64,000 nucleotides of DNA, from the NCBI GenBank assembly GCA_001464545.1, contig LNFC01000014.1, forward strand, positions 248,001 to 312,000, written 5' to 3'. This document shows, piece by piece, positions 17,175-26,098 of this stretch. Each line of letters opens with the position of its first letter. Position 1 is the first letter of the stretch. The position numbers were made by a program, and so were the translations under genes. This DNA is from Acidobacteria bacterium Ga0077551 (GTDB lineage: Bacteria > Pseudomonadota > Alphaproteobacteria > Caulobacterales > Hyphomonadaceae). Under the pieces are notes generated by a model. It saw only the letters and a list, made by a program, of their open reading frames with translations, had not been told where the DNA came from and did no database searches.

Positions 17175-18554
17175 TCAATACGCCTCTTCGGCGAACACCT
17201 TCGTCAGGTCCTTGTTCCACGGGCCGTGATAGCGCTGGAGGAGGCGTTCCGCCGGCGTGAGGCCCGAGGCGGCGATCTCGTCGAGGCCGGAGAGGAAGCC
17301 CGACTCGTCATCGCCCGCAGCGGACAGCTTGCCCCGGTCGCGCAGGCCGGCGCGGGAGATGGCGAGCACTTCTTTCGCGAGGTCCTGCATCGATCGCCCG
17401 CCCGGGATCGGCGTGCGAAGGCCAAGCGTGCGCACGCCCTGGCGCATCCCTTCGCGCTCTGGCGCGGTCCAGTCCTTCACCAGGTCCCACGCCGCATCGA
17501 GCGAGGATTGCGAGTAAAGGATCCCGGTCCAGAAGGCCGAGAAGGCGCAGAGCCGGTCCCAGGGGCCGGCGTCCGAGCCGCGCATCTCGAGGAAGCGTTT
17601 CAGGCGCACTTCCGGGAAAATCGTCGACAGGTGGTCGACAAAATCGTCCATCGCGGGGCGCTCGCCCGGCAGGATCGCCAGCTTGCCGTCCATGAAATCG
17701 CGGAAGCTGAGCCCGCTCGCGTCGAGATACTGCCCGCCCCGGCGCACGAAATACATCGGCACATCGAGCGCGTAGTCGACATACTGCTCGAAGCCGAATC
17801 CGCTCTCGAAGGCGAACGGCAGCATGCCGGAGCGGTCGGGGTCCGTGTCGGTCCAGATCTGCGAGCGATACGAGAGGAAGCCGTTCGGCCGCCCGTCGAT
17901 GAAGGGCGAGTTGGCAAACAGCGCGGTACCCAGCGGCTGAAGCGCCAGCGAAACGCGCATCTTTTGCACCATGTCTGCCTCGGACGAGAAATCGAGATTT
18001 GCCTGCACCGTGCAGGTGCGGAACATCATCTGGCGGCCTAGGCGCCCGACCTTGTCCATGTAGGCGGTCATGATCTTGTAGCGGCCCTTGGGCATCACCG
18101 GCGTCTCAGCGAGGCTCCAGATCGGACTGGCGCCGAGGCCAAGGAAGCCGATGCCGAGCGGCTCGGCCAGGACGCGCACTTCGGTCAGGTGCTGGCCAAC
18201 TTCGATGCAGGTCTCGTGGATCGACTCCAGCGGCGCGCCGGACAGTTCGAACTGCCCGCCGGGCTCGAGGCTGACGCTGGCGCCGTTTTTCTTGAGGCCG
18301 ATCAGGTGGCCGCCCTCGATGATCTGCTCCCAGCCAAACCGGTCCCGCAGGCCTTCCAGCATGGCCTTGACGGAGGCCTTGCCCTCATACGGCAGTGGCT
18401 TCAGGCCGTCCCAGAGGAAGCCGAACTTCTCGTGCTCGGTGCCGATTCGCCAGTCGGTCTTCGGCTTGTTGCCGCCTTCGAGATACGTGACCAGCTCGGT
18501 CTTGCCGCTGATCCGGGGCGAGGCTTCGTCGATGTCGCTGGTGGGGGTCGTCAT
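17175..18554 (-). CDS. gshA: Glutamate-cysteine ligase, plant/proteobacterial type
   Basis: The 459-aa enzyme catalyses the first step of glutathione synthesis. RIGTEHEKFGFLWD near residue 38 carries the ATP/metal-binding glutamates, and FLGLGASPIW and ANLDFSSEADMV match the plant-like GCL group found in alphaproteobacteria rather than E. coli GshA. ATG 18554 (MTTPTSDIDEASP) is chosen because GGAGCG lies upstream; the frame extends 24 codons further without a site. Cytoplasmic; gshB is not in the window. Confidence 0.94.
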   Translation of the reverse strand: MTTPTSDIDEASPRISGKTELVTYLEGGNKPKTDWRIGTEHEKFGFLWDGLKPLPYEGKASVKAMLEGLRDRFGWEQIIEGGHLIGLKKNGASVSLEPGGQFELSGAPLESIHETCIEVGQHLTEVRVLAEPLGIGFLGLGASPIWSLAETPVMPKGRYKIMTAYMDKVGRLGRQMMFRTCTVQANLDFSSEADMVQKMRVSLALQPLGTALFANSPFIDGRPNGFLSYRSQIWTDTDPDRSGMLPFAFESGFGFEQYVDYALDVPMYFVRRGGQYLDASGLSFRDFMDGKLAILPGERPAMDDFVDHLSTIFPEVRLKRFLEMRGSDAGPWDRLCAFSAFWTGILYSQSSLDAAWDLVKDWTAPEREGMRQGVRTLGLRTPIPGGRSMQDLAKEVLAISRAGLRDRGKLSAAGDDESGFLSGLDEIAASGLTPAERLLQRYHGPWNKDLTKVFAEEAY

Positions 18555-18668
18555 CGTTGCGCTCCGGGCGGCTGTCTTGTCCGGCGTGGAGATAAGGCCG
18601 AAATGTGGCAACGCCAATGCCCCCAATCGAAGTAAACCGGGTGGCTGGTTAAAATCGCAAGGAGGGGG

Positions 18669-18762
18669 GCTTGAACACGTTTCGGGCCTTCATAGCTATA
18701 GCGAGTCCTGACCGGGCCCCTCTGGCCGCGCGATTTGTTGCGCGGCGATGTCGGCGGACATC
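18669..18762 (+). promoter_or_regulatory. Promoter candidate and two-hairpin leader of terC
   Basis: TTGAAC (18669-18674) and TAGCTA (18691-18696) with 16 bases between them form a possible promoter. Downstream are two consecutive perfect hairpins: CCGCGC/GCGCGG (18726-18745, 8-nt loop) and GATGTC/GACATC (18747-18762, GGCG loop), ending 29 bases before the terC ATG. TerC-family genes are often under manganese-sensing yybP-ykoY riboswitches, but I could not align this leader to that consensus, so only a structured 5' leader is claimed. Confidence 0.4.
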
Positions 18763-18791
18763 TCGTCTTACAGCGATCTATGGGAGCCTCA

Positions 18792-19847
18792 ATGGACTAC
18801 CTCAACAGCATAATCATGTCTGAATTCCTGGGTCAGGCGGTTTGGATCTGGCTGGCCTTCCTGGCCGCCGTCGTCGCCCTTCTCGCCTTCGACCTGGGTG
18901 TCGTTAACCGCAATGACCACGAGATCGGCGTCGCGGAATCCCTGCGCCTCTCGGCCTTCTACATAATCATCGGCCTCAGCTTTTCGGCCGTTATCTGGCA
19001 CCTCTATAACAACGACTCCCCGACCGCCTCCATCGACCCCCAGCTGCTGGCGGTCAACGGCCCTGAACGGGCCTGGACGGCGGTTCAGCTCTATCTGACC
19101 GGTTTCGCCGTCGAAAAGACCCTCGCGCTCGACAACGTCTTTGTCATCTCGATGGTCTTCACCTACCTGGCGATCCCCAGAAAATACCAGCACCGCGTCC
19201 TCTTCTGGGGCATCATCGGCGTCATCGTCCTGCGCGCGATCATGATTGGCCTCGGCGCGACGCTCGTCAGCCAGTACTCTTGGACCCTCTACATCTTCGC
19301 CGTCTTCCTGATCTTCACGGGCGTGATGATGTGGCGCAAGGGCTCCGAAGAGGAGGACATGAGCCAGAACCGCATTCTGCTGTGGCTGAAGCGGCGGATA
19401 AACGTCACACCGGAATTGCATGGAAACAAGTTCCGCGTGCGCCTGCCCGACCCGAACACAGGCAAGCTGCGGACCTACGGAACGCCGCTACTGCTCGCGC
19501 TGATCTTCGTTGAAATCGTGGACCTCGTCTTCGCAATCGACAGCGTACCGGCCATCTTTGCCATCACCTCGGACGCCTACATCGTCTACACGTCGAACAT
19601 CTTTGCAATCCTGGGACTGCGCGCCCTGTTCTTTGCGCTGGCGGCAATGGTTGAGCGGTTCAAGTACCTGAAATATGCACTGGCGCTCACGCTGATCTTC
19701 ATCGGCTCGAAAATTTTCCTCGGCGATTTCTTCCCGAATGGAAAGTTCCCATCGGAATGGAGCCTCGGCATCACGCTTGGCCTGATCGCTTCGGGCATCG
19801 TTTACTCGCTCTGGAAAACGCGGGGCCACCAGCAAGCCAGCGTCTAG
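18792..19847 (+). CDS. TerC family integral membrane protein (Alx/TerC type)
   Basis: This 351-aa protein has about nine helices and the TerC family motifs: EKTLALDNVFVISMVF in the middle and FVEIVDLVFAIDSVPAIFAIT later, the two Asp-containing membrane segments thought to handle metal ions. A basic cytoplasmic loop (KRRINVTPELHGNKF) separates the halves. Members are linked to manganese efflux and metalation of exported proteins; tellurite resistance is the historical name. ATG 18792 has GGGAG five bases upstream. It converges on rsmE. Confidence 0.9.
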   Translation: MDYLNSIIMSEFLGQAVWIWLAFLAAVVALLAFDLGVVNRNDHEIGVAESLRLSAFYIIIGLSFSAVIWHLYNNDSPTASIDPQLLAVNGPERAWTAVQLYLTGFAVEKTLALDNVFVISMVFTYLAIPRKYQHRVLFWGIIGVIVLRAIMIGLGATLVSQYSWTLYIFAVFLIFTGVMMWRKGSEEEDMSQNRILLWLKRRINVTPELHGNKFRVRLPDPNTGKLRTYGTPLLLALIFVEIVDLVFAIDSVPAIFAITSDAYIVYTSNIFAILGLRALFFALAAMVERFKYLKYALALTLIFIGSKIFLGDFFPNGKFPSEWSLGITLGLIASGIVYSLWKTRGHQQASV

Positions 19848-19859
19848 CAAGGGCAGCCG

Positions 19860-20591
19860 TCAGCCCCAGTCCCCGCAGACCGCCTGCCAGAGGGCCATCG
19901 CCGCAACGGCGGCGGTCTCGGCCCGGAGGATGCGGGGGCCAAGGCTGACGGGGTAGGTGCCGGGGCGGGACCTGAGGAAGGCCCGCTCTTCGGGGGTGAA
20001 GCCGCCCTCGGGACCGATCAGCAAGGCTGCGTCGCGTCCCTTCATGTCCGCCATCAGGGCAGCCGCAGGGCGGGCACCGCCCGTTTCGTCGCAGAAGACC
20101 AGAGCCGTGCCAGACGGCAAGGCTGCCAGTGCGGCGTCCAGCGAGGCGACGTCTGCGATCTCCGGCAGGTCCAGCCGCTCGGTCTGCTCGGCGGCTTCAA
20201 GCGCAATCTTGCGGAACCGGTCGAGCCGAACGGTGCGGGTCTGCGTGCGCTGGGTCAGCACCGGTACGACGCAAGCCGCGCCGAGTTCGGTCGCTTTCTC
20301 CACGATCAGGTCCGTCTGATCCTTCTTCACTGGCGCGAAGAGCAGCGTCAGCGCCGGCCGGGCTGGCGGCGGCTGCACGCGCAGTTGCGAGACCGGCGTG
20401 ACCTCCGCCTTCTTGCCGGCCGCCGAGAGAGCCGCGGCCCATTCCCCGTCCCGGCCATTGAACAGGCGCACCTCGCTACCTGCCCCAAGGCGGAGCACGC
20501 GCAGCAGGTAGTTCGACTGTTCCTCATCCAGCGCGACGGCGCGCCCGGCAGAAAGAACAGCAGAAACAAAGAGTCGCGGCGTTGTCGGCAT
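19860..20591 (-). CDS. rsmE: 16S rRNA (uracil-1498-N3)-methyltransferase
   Basis: This 243-aa SPOUT-class enzyme has the RsmE layout: an N-terminal PUA-like domain (RLFVSAVLSAG, SNYLLRVLRLG, EVRLFNGRDGEW) and the knotted C-terminal domain with LIGPEGGFTPEERAFLRS and SLGPRILRAETAAVAA, where SAM binds. It methylates U1498 in the small ribosomal subunit. It is divergent from ubiA, and many alphaproteobacteria keep rsmE, ubiA and gshA together, as seen here. Confidence 0.95.
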   Translation of the reverse strand: MPTTPRLFVSAVLSAGRAVALDEEQSNYLLRVLRLGAGSEVRLFNGRDGEWAAALSAAGKKAEVTPVSQLRVQPPPARPALTLLFAPVKKDQTDLIVEKATELGAACVVPVLTQRTQTRTVRLDRFRKIALEAAEQTERLDLPEIADVASLDAALAALPSGTALVFCDETGGARPAAALMADMKGRDAALLIGPEGGFTPEERAFLRSRPGTYPVSLGPRILRAETAAVAAMALWQAVCGDWG

Positions 20592-20709
20592 GCGGCGCGG
20601 TATAGGCCGTTTCGGCCGCCCCTGTCAGGTGTGGTTTTTGCATCACGCCTTGTGGTTTTGAAAGCACAACCGGTGTGGGAAGTTGGCAAATCATTTATAT
20701 CCCGTCGTG

Positions 20710-21855
20710 ATGAGCCAGCCGCCCCGCTACGACAAAACGGACAGCTTCAGCTATCCGGCTGATACCGCCCTTCCCGGCTGGCTTGAGAGCTTGCCGGCAG
20801 GCTGGCGGCCCTATGCTATGCTGGCGCGGCTCGACCGGCCGGTGGGCATCTGGCTTCTGTTCCTGCCTTGCGTCATCGGCCTCGCCTTCCAGCGTCTCTC
20901 CGGCGGCCTGTTCCTGGCCGACCTTGCCTGGGCTGTCCTGTTCCTGATCGGCGCGGCCGTGATGCGCGGCGCCGGCTGCACCTGGAACGACATCACCGAC
21001 CGGGATTTTGACGCCAAGGTCTCGCGCACCGCCCTGCGGCCGATCCCGTCCGGCGCGGTGACGCTGAAGCAGGCCTACACCTTCCTGCTGGTCCAGCTTG
21101 GTATCGGCTTCGGGGTCTGGCTGATGCTGCCGGGCGACGCGAAGATCACCGCCCTGCTCGCCCTGCCGCTCGTCGCAGTCTACCCATTCGCCAAGCGCGT
21201 CACCTGGTGGCCGCAAGCCTGGCTGGGCCTGACCTTCAACTGGGGCGTCCTCGTAGGCGCCGCGACCGCCAGCGTGATCACCGGCCCCGTCTACATCCTC
21301 TATTTCGGGCTTGTCCTCTGGACCGTCGCGTACGACACCATCTACGCCCTGCAGGACCGCGAGGATGACGCGCTGATCGGTGTGCGCTCCACAGCGCGCC
21401 TGTTCGGCAAGCGGGCGGTGTTGATCTCATTCTGCTTCCACATGGGCGCCGCGGCGCTGATCGCGCTCGCCGGAATGTTCAACGATGCCGGACGGATCGG
21501 GGCGTTCACTGCGCTGGTCTTCCTCGTGCACGGCCTGTGGCAGACGATGACGCTGAAAACGCAGGGCGAGAAATCCGCGCTGCGGGTGTTCAAGTCGAAC
21601 GTCTGGGCGGGCGCGCTCGTCGCGGCGGGTTTCCTTTTTGCTGCGCTGCTTCCGGAACGGGCGCCGGAGTCGATCTTCGCGGCGCCGGCCGTTGCGCCGC
21701 CGGAGCGGGCGGAATCTGTGTCGCTCCCCTTCGGTTTCGAGCTGCGCCGCAAGCCGGAGCCGAAATCGGATGTCTGGCTGGTCCGAGAAATCCGCGCCGC
21801 GATGGAGCTGCGCGGACTGGACCCCGACGCTACGGAAACCCCGCCCGAACGGTGA
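20710..21855 (+). CDS. ubiA: 4-hydroxybenzoate polyprenyltransferase
   Basis: The enzyme prenylates 4-hydroxybenzoate in ubiquinone synthesis at the inner membrane. GCTWNDITDRDFDAKVSRT holds the first Asp-rich motif and YALQDREDDALIGVRST the second, both coordinating Mg-pyrophosphate. Eight or nine helices are expected. At 381 aa it is longer than the usual 290-320: besides a 35-residue N-terminal stretch it has a hydrophilic C-terminal tail of about 70 residues (PERAPESIF to TPPER) after the last helix. ATG 20710 (MSQPPRYDK) has no clear ribosome site. Confidence 0.93.
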   Translation: MSQPPRYDKTDSFSYPADTALPGWLESLPAGWRPYAMLARLDRPVGIWLLFLPCVIGLAFQRLSGGLFLADLAWAVLFLIGAAVMRGAGCTWNDITDRDFDAKVSRTALRPIPSGAVTLKQAYTFLLVQLGIGFGVWLMLPGDAKITALLALPLVAVYPFAKRVTWWPQAWLGLTFNWGVLVGAATASVITGPVYILYFGLVLWTVAYDTIYALQDREDDALIGVRSTARLFGKRAVLISFCFHMGAAALIALAGMFNDAGRIGAFTALVFLVHGLWQTMTLKTQGEKSALRVFKSNVWAGALVAAGFLFAALLPERAPESIFAAPAVAPPERAESVSLPFGFELRRKPEPKSDVWLVREIRAAMELRGLDPDATETPPER

Positions 21856-21886
21856 CGGCGGCATCAGGCTGGCTTATACTCTTTCC

Positions 21887-22852
21887 ATGCCAGCCGCTGC
21901 CCGCATCCGCCCGCTTGACCTCTTCACCCGCGAGGACTGGGAGCGCCTGTCCGCGCGCAATGCCTGGATGGGGCCGCTGCTGCTGGTGCACGCCTGGGTG
22001 ATCATCGCGGCGGCGATGGCGCTGTCGATCTGGTCGCTCTGGTTCCTGCCGGTCTCGATCATGCTGATCGGCGCGCGCCAGCTCGGCCTGACCATCCTGA
22101 TGCATGACGCGGCGCACGGCGCGCTGCACCCTAACGCGAAGGTCAATGATTTCATCGGCCACTGGCTCGCCGGCGCGCCGATGGGCGGCCACCTGAAAGC
22201 CTACCGGCAGTATCACCTGACACACCACAAGTTCGCGCAACAGGAAGAAGACCCGGACCTCATCCTCTCGAGGCCCTTCCCGGTGACGCGCACGTCCCTG
22301 CGCCGCAAGATCATCCGTGACCTGACGGGCCAGACTTTCTACAAGCAACGCGCCAACCAGTTCGCCAATGCCTTCGGGATCGGCATCAAGAAGGGCCCCG
22401 GCGCCGAGAACCGCTCACAGTCCGCGCGCGAAGCGGTGATTCCGATGATCCTTACCAACCTCGTGATCTTCAGTGTGCTGACACTGCTTGGCTACTGGTG
22501 GGCGTATTTCATTCTGTGGCTGCTGCCGATGGCGACCTGGATGATGATGATCACCCGTCTGCGCAATATCGGCGAGCATGCCGTGGTGCCGGACAACAAC
22601 GATCCGATGCGCCATGCGCGCACGACTCTGGCTAACCCTCTGGAAGGCCTGCTGCTGGCGCCTTACTGGGTGAACTATCACTGCGAGCATCACATGTTCA
22701 TGCACGTGCCCTGCTATCGCCTCGGCCTCATCCACCGCGCGCTCGCCGCCAAGGGCGTGACACAGCGGATGGAAGTGCAGCACGGCTATGTGAAGGTGCT
22801 CGCGATGGCCACTTCGAAACCCGAGACTCCGAAAGGCCTGGCCCCCGCATGA
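21887..22852 (+). CDS. Fatty acid desaturase family protein
   Basis: The 321-aa membrane protein has the three histidine boxes that bind the di-iron centre: HDAAH (73-77), HLTHH (110-114) and HCEHH (265-269), with hydrophobic pairs before and between. The box spacing fits membrane desaturases and hydroxylases, so it may act on acyl lipids, sterol-like lipids or a carotenoid; the substrate is not deducible. It begins 31 bases after ubiA, and its stop overlaps the DsbA-like gene (ATGA), suggesting one transcript. Confidence 0.85.
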   Translation: MPAAARIRPLDLFTREDWERLSARNAWMGPLLLVHAWVIIAAAMALSIWSLWFLPVSIMLIGARQLGLTILMHDAAHGALHPNAKVNDFIGHWLAGAPMGGHLKAYRQYHLTHHKFAQQEEDPDLILSRPFPVTRTSLRRKIIRDLTGQTFYKQRANQFANAFGIGIKKGPGAENRSQSAREAVIPMILTNLVIFSVLTLLGYWWAYFILWLLPMATWMMMITRLRNIGEHAVVPDNNDPMRHARTTLANPLEGLLLAPYWVNYHCEHHMFMHVPCYRLGLIHRALAAKGVTQRMEVQHGYVKVLAMATSKPETPKGLAPA

Positions 22853-23523
22853 CCGTCGTGATCGAAATGGTGTCGGACATTGTGTGCCCCTGGTGTTGGC
22901 TGGGCCTGCGCCGGATCGAGGAAGCCCGGGCGCTCGCGCCGGAAGTCGAGGTCCAGCTGCTGTTCCGGCCCTACGAGCTGGACCCCACGATCCCGCCGGA
23001 GGGCGTCGACTACAAGGCCTACATGTCGGGCCGCGTCAGTTCGCCGGAAGGCAAGGAGCGCATGGCCGCGATGCGCCAGGCGCTGATCGACTATGGCAAC
23101 GCCGAGAACATCCCTTACCGCTTCGACGCGGTGACGCACCGGCCGAACAGCTTTGACGCGCACCGGCTGGTGCGTTGGGCGCAGGGACAGGGCAAGGGCG
23201 GCGCGGCCAAGGAAGCGTTGTTCCGCGCCTATTTCAACGAAGCGCGCGATGTGGGCGATCACGGCGTGCTCGTGGATATTGCGCGTTCGATTGATCTGGA
23301 TCCGGATATTGTGGCGGACCTGCTCGCTTCCGGCGCCGACACCGACGCGGTGCGCGCCGAGGCCGAGACGTTCCGGCAGATGGGCATCTCCGGCGTCCCC
23401 ACCTATATCGCCAACCGGCGCGTCGCCGTGCAGGGCGCCGAGAGCGCCGAGAAGCTCGCAAAGTTCATCCGGCATGCAGCCTCCCTTCTCCCGCAGGAGC
23501 GCCCGGCAGGCCAGCCTTCATGA
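22849..23523 (+). CDS. DsbA-family oxidoreductase, FrnE-like
   Basis: The 224-aa protein has a thioredoxin-fold active site CPWC at residues 13-16 (SDIVCPWCWLGL), then LLFRPYELDPTIPPEG, RFDAVTHRPNSFDAHRL and GISGVPTYIANRR with the cis-proline. There is no signal peptide, so unlike true DsbA it is cytoplasmic, as FrnE and related polyketide-associated oxidoreductases are. It overlaps both neighbours by ATGA, which ties it to the desaturase and the crotonase. Confidence 0.9.
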   Translation: MTVVIEMVSDIVCPWCWLGLRRIEEARALAPEVEVQLLFRPYELDPTIPPEGVDYKAYMSGRVSSPEGKERMAAMRQALIDYGNAENIPYRFDAVTHRPNSFDAHRLVRWAQGQGKGGAAKEALFRAYFNEARDVGDHGVLVDIARSIDLDPDIVADLLASGADTDAVRAEAETFRQMGISGVPTYIANRRVAVQGAESAEKLAKFIRHAASLLPQERPAGQPS

Positions 23524-24317
23524 GCGCGATGGACCTCGTCCGTATCCAGACGGACGGCCGCATCGCCGCCGTCAGCTTCGACACCGGCGCTAAGGCCAAT
23601 GCCCTCAGCCAGAAACTGATGCGCGAGCTGACCGAAGCCGCGCGCCTGTTCGCGGGCGATCCGGCGATCTCCGCCGTCATCCTCACAGGCCGCGCCGAGA
23701 ATTTCACGATGGGCGCCGACCTGCGCGATCCCGAAGGCGTGGACGTGCGCCGTCTCGGTCTCGCCGAACGGCGCGTGCGCCTGCGCACCGGGCCGGCGAT
23801 GTGCGAGGCCTGGGAAGCGGTGGACGCGCTGACCATCTGCGCCATTGAGGGCTGGTGCGTCGGCGGCGGCGCGGCCCTCGCCGTATCTTGCGATCTGCGG
23901 GTCGCGTCGGAGGCGTCCACGATCTACGTGCCGGAAGTCGAGCGCGGCATGAACATGAGCTGGGGCTCAATCCCGCGCTTCGTCGCCCACGTGGGGCCGG
24001 CACGCGCGAAACGGATTGCGGGCCTCTGCGAAAAGGTCAGCGCGCAGACGGCCCTCGGCTGGGGCCTCGTCGATCACATCACCCCGCCCGGCGGCGCGCT
24101 CGCGAAGGCGCGGGAGATCGCCGAGGCGGCCGCAAAGCTGCCGCCCACGCCGCTAAAGATGGTGAAGCAGGACGTGAACGTCGCCGCCCTGGCCCTCGCC
24201 AAGGCCACCGCCCACCGCGACCTCGAAGCCTTTGCTCTCATGCAGCAGACGGACGATTTCCGCGAAGGCGTGAAGGCATTCTTCGAAAAGCGCGATCCGG
24301 ATTTTACAGGCGACTAG
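23520..24317 (+). CDS. Enoyl-CoA hydratase/isomerase (crotonase) family protein
   Basis: This 265-aa protein has the crotonase fold: RAENFTMGADL and EGWCVGGGAALAVSCDLRVAS provide the two oxyanion-hole segments, and VPEVERGMNMSWGS contains a likely catalytic glutamate. The C-terminal trimerisation helix region is present. It acts on an acyl-CoA in the cytoplasm; the precise reaction (hydration, isomerisation, C-C cleavage) is uncertain. It starts within the DsbA-like gene's stop (ATGA) and its TAG shares the CTAG with the convergent ABC gene's stop. Confidence 0.9.
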   Translation: MSAMDLVRIQTDGRIAAVSFDTGAKANALSQKLMRELTEAARLFAGDPAISAVILTGRAENFTMGADLRDPEGVDVRRLGLAERRVRLRTGPAMCEAWEAVDALTICAIEGWCVGGGAALAVSCDLRVASEASTIYVPEVERGMNMSWGSIPRFVAHVGPARAKRIAGLCEKVSAQTALGWGLVDHITPPGGALAKAREIAEAAAKLPPTPLKMVKQDVNVAALALAKATAHRDLEAFALMQQTDDFREGVKAFFEKRDPDFTGD

Positions 24318-26098
24318 CTCAGCTGCAATTCCACCAGCCGTTTGTAGACGCCGCCCTGCACCATCAAGCTCTCGTGCGTACCCTCTTCCACGGCGCGGCC
24401 GTCTTCCATGACGATGATGCGGTCTGCCGCGCGGACGGTCGACAGGCGGTGCGCGATGATCAGGACTGTCCGCGCACGGGCGAACTGGTTCAGCGCGTCC
24501 TGCACCTTGGCTTCGCTTTCGGCGTCGAGCGCAGAGGTCGCTTCGTCGAGCAGCAGGATCGGCGCGTTGCGCAGGATGGCGCGGGCAAGCGCGATGCGCT
24601 GGCGCTGGCCGCCGGAGAGGTTGCGGCCCATCTCGCCCGCCGGGGCATCGTAGCCGCCGGGTAGCGCCAGGATGAACTCATGCGCGTTGGCGGACCGGGC
24701 CGCTGCCTCCACCGCCGCACGCGGCGCGCCGAGGCGTCCGAGCGCGATGTTGTTGGCGATGGTATCGTCAAACAGCGCCGCATCCTGCGAGACGAGCGCG
24801 ACGTTGCTGCGCAGGCTGCCGCCGACGACATCGCGCACGTCCAGCTGGTCGATCTGCACCGCGCCGGACGTCACGTCATAAAGGCGCATGAGCAGGTTGA
24901 AGACCGTCGACTTTCCCGCGCCGGACGCGCCGACGAACGCCACCGTTTCGCCGGGCTGCGTGGTGAAAGTGAGACCTTTCAGCGCCTGCGTGCCGTCCGG
25001 ATAGGCAAAGTGCACATCCCGGAATTCCACCGCGCCGGCGACGCCGTTCATCTTCAGCGCGCCCGGCTTGTCCGCCACTTGCGGCGCGGCATCGACAATC
25101 TCGAACACGCGGTCGGCCGCAGCCGCGCCTTCCTGCGCGACGGCGCTGATCGAGCCGAGGGCGCGCACTTCCGGCGCCGCGACCGCCACGGCGCCGATGA
25201 CACCCAGAAGATCGCCCAGTGTGTTCTCGCCCTGCGAGATCCGCCAGGCGACAAAACCGAGTAGCGCCGCGAGCGCCAGGCCGCCGAAGACTTCGAGCAC
25301 GGGATCCACGCCCGCACGCTTTGACAGCACTTTCAGGAACAGGCGCGAGCGTTGCACGAAACCCTGCTTCGCGCGCTCCTTCTGCCAGCTCTCGAGGCCG
25401 TAGGCCTTGACGATGCGGGCAGACTGGAAGCCCTCTGAGAGCAGCGACGTGACTTCACCGATCTGTTCCGCCGCCGTTTTCGCGCGCTTGCGCACGGCAT
25501 TGCCGAGCGAGAGCACCGGGCCGAGCGCCAGCGGATAGACGACCGCGATGATGAGGGCGAGCTGCCAGTCTTTCCAGAACAACCAGGCGAGCACGCCGAG
25601 GACGGTTGCGAGGCTCTTGGTGAAACTGTTGGCAAAGCGCAGCGCCGCTTCGCGGATGGAGATGATGTCGCTGATGAAGCGCGACACGAAACTGCCTGAG
25701 GTGTCCGCCGACACACGCGCAAAATCGCCATCCGTCAGTGCATCATACTGAACCGTCTGCACGCTGACGAGGCCGCGCTGCACGCCGGTATTGTTGAGCA
25801 GCGTCATGCCGTACATCGACAGGGAGCGCGCGAATGTCAGGCCGATGATCGCAATGATGCCCGTCCAGATCCAGCCTTCGCGCGGCCCGCCGCCTTCGCC
25901 GGTTATCTGGAACTGCAGCGAGGTGCCGACGAAGTCGAGTACGGCCACGTAGCCGATGCCCCAAAGCGCCGTCAGCAGGGCTAGCGCCGTGCCGCCGATG
26001 AACCACGCCTTCTGCGGCCAGAAATGGGCCTTGAACAGCCGCCAGAGTGACCGCTGCGGCCCGACCGTTTGTGGCGCCGGGGCGGGCTCAGACGTTAT
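24314..26098 (-). CDS. ABC transporter, fused permease-ATPase (MsbA/lipid exporter-like)
   Basis: The product (about 594 aa) has six membrane helices followed by an ATPase domain with VGASGAGKST (Walker A), LSGGQRQRIALARA (signature) and ILLLDEATSALD (Walker B). It resembles homodimeric exporters of lipids or drugs. The start is odd: GGGAG (26105-26109) sits six bases before an ATA codon at 26098 (ATA-ACG-TCT-GAG), and no ATG, GTG or TTG is near. The nearest in-frame ATG upstream, 26164, lies well inside the IMPase gene and adds 22 residues of unrelated sequence. Either ATA is used or a start ATG was mutated. It overlaps the IMPase stop by 11 bases. Confidence 0.9.
   Translation of the reverse strand: MTSEPAPAPQTVGPQRSLWRLFKAHFWPQKAWFIGGTALALLTALWGIGYVAVLDFVGTSLQFQITGEGGGPREGWIWTGIIAIIGLTFARSLSMYGMTLLNNTGVQRGLVSVQTVQYDALTDGDFARVSADTSGSFVSRFISDIISIREAALRFANSFTKSLATVLGVLAWLFWKDWQLALIIAVVYPLALGPVLSLGNAVRKRAKTAAEQIGEVTSLLSEGFQSARIVKAYGLESWQKERAKQGFVQRSRLFLKVLSKRAGVDPVLEVFGGLALAALLGFVAWRISQGENTLGDLLGVIGAVAVAAPEVRALGSISAVAQEGAAAADRVFEIVDAAPQVADKPGALKMNGVAGAVEFRDVHFAYPDGTQALKGLTFTTQPGETVAFVGASGAGKSTVFNLLMRLYDVTSGAVQIDQLDVRDVVGGSLRSNVALVSQDAALFDDTIANNIALGRLGAPRAAVEAAARSANAHEFILALPGGYDAPAGEMGRNLSGGQRQRIALARAILRNAPILLLDEATSALDAESEAKVQDALNQFARARTVLIIAHRLSTVRAADRIIVMEDGRAVEEGTHESLMVQGGVYKRLVELQLS

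Noticed and set aside
18640-18791. yybP-ykoY manganese riboswitch before terC
   Set aside because: Hairpins are present but the conserved loop sequences of that class could not be placed.
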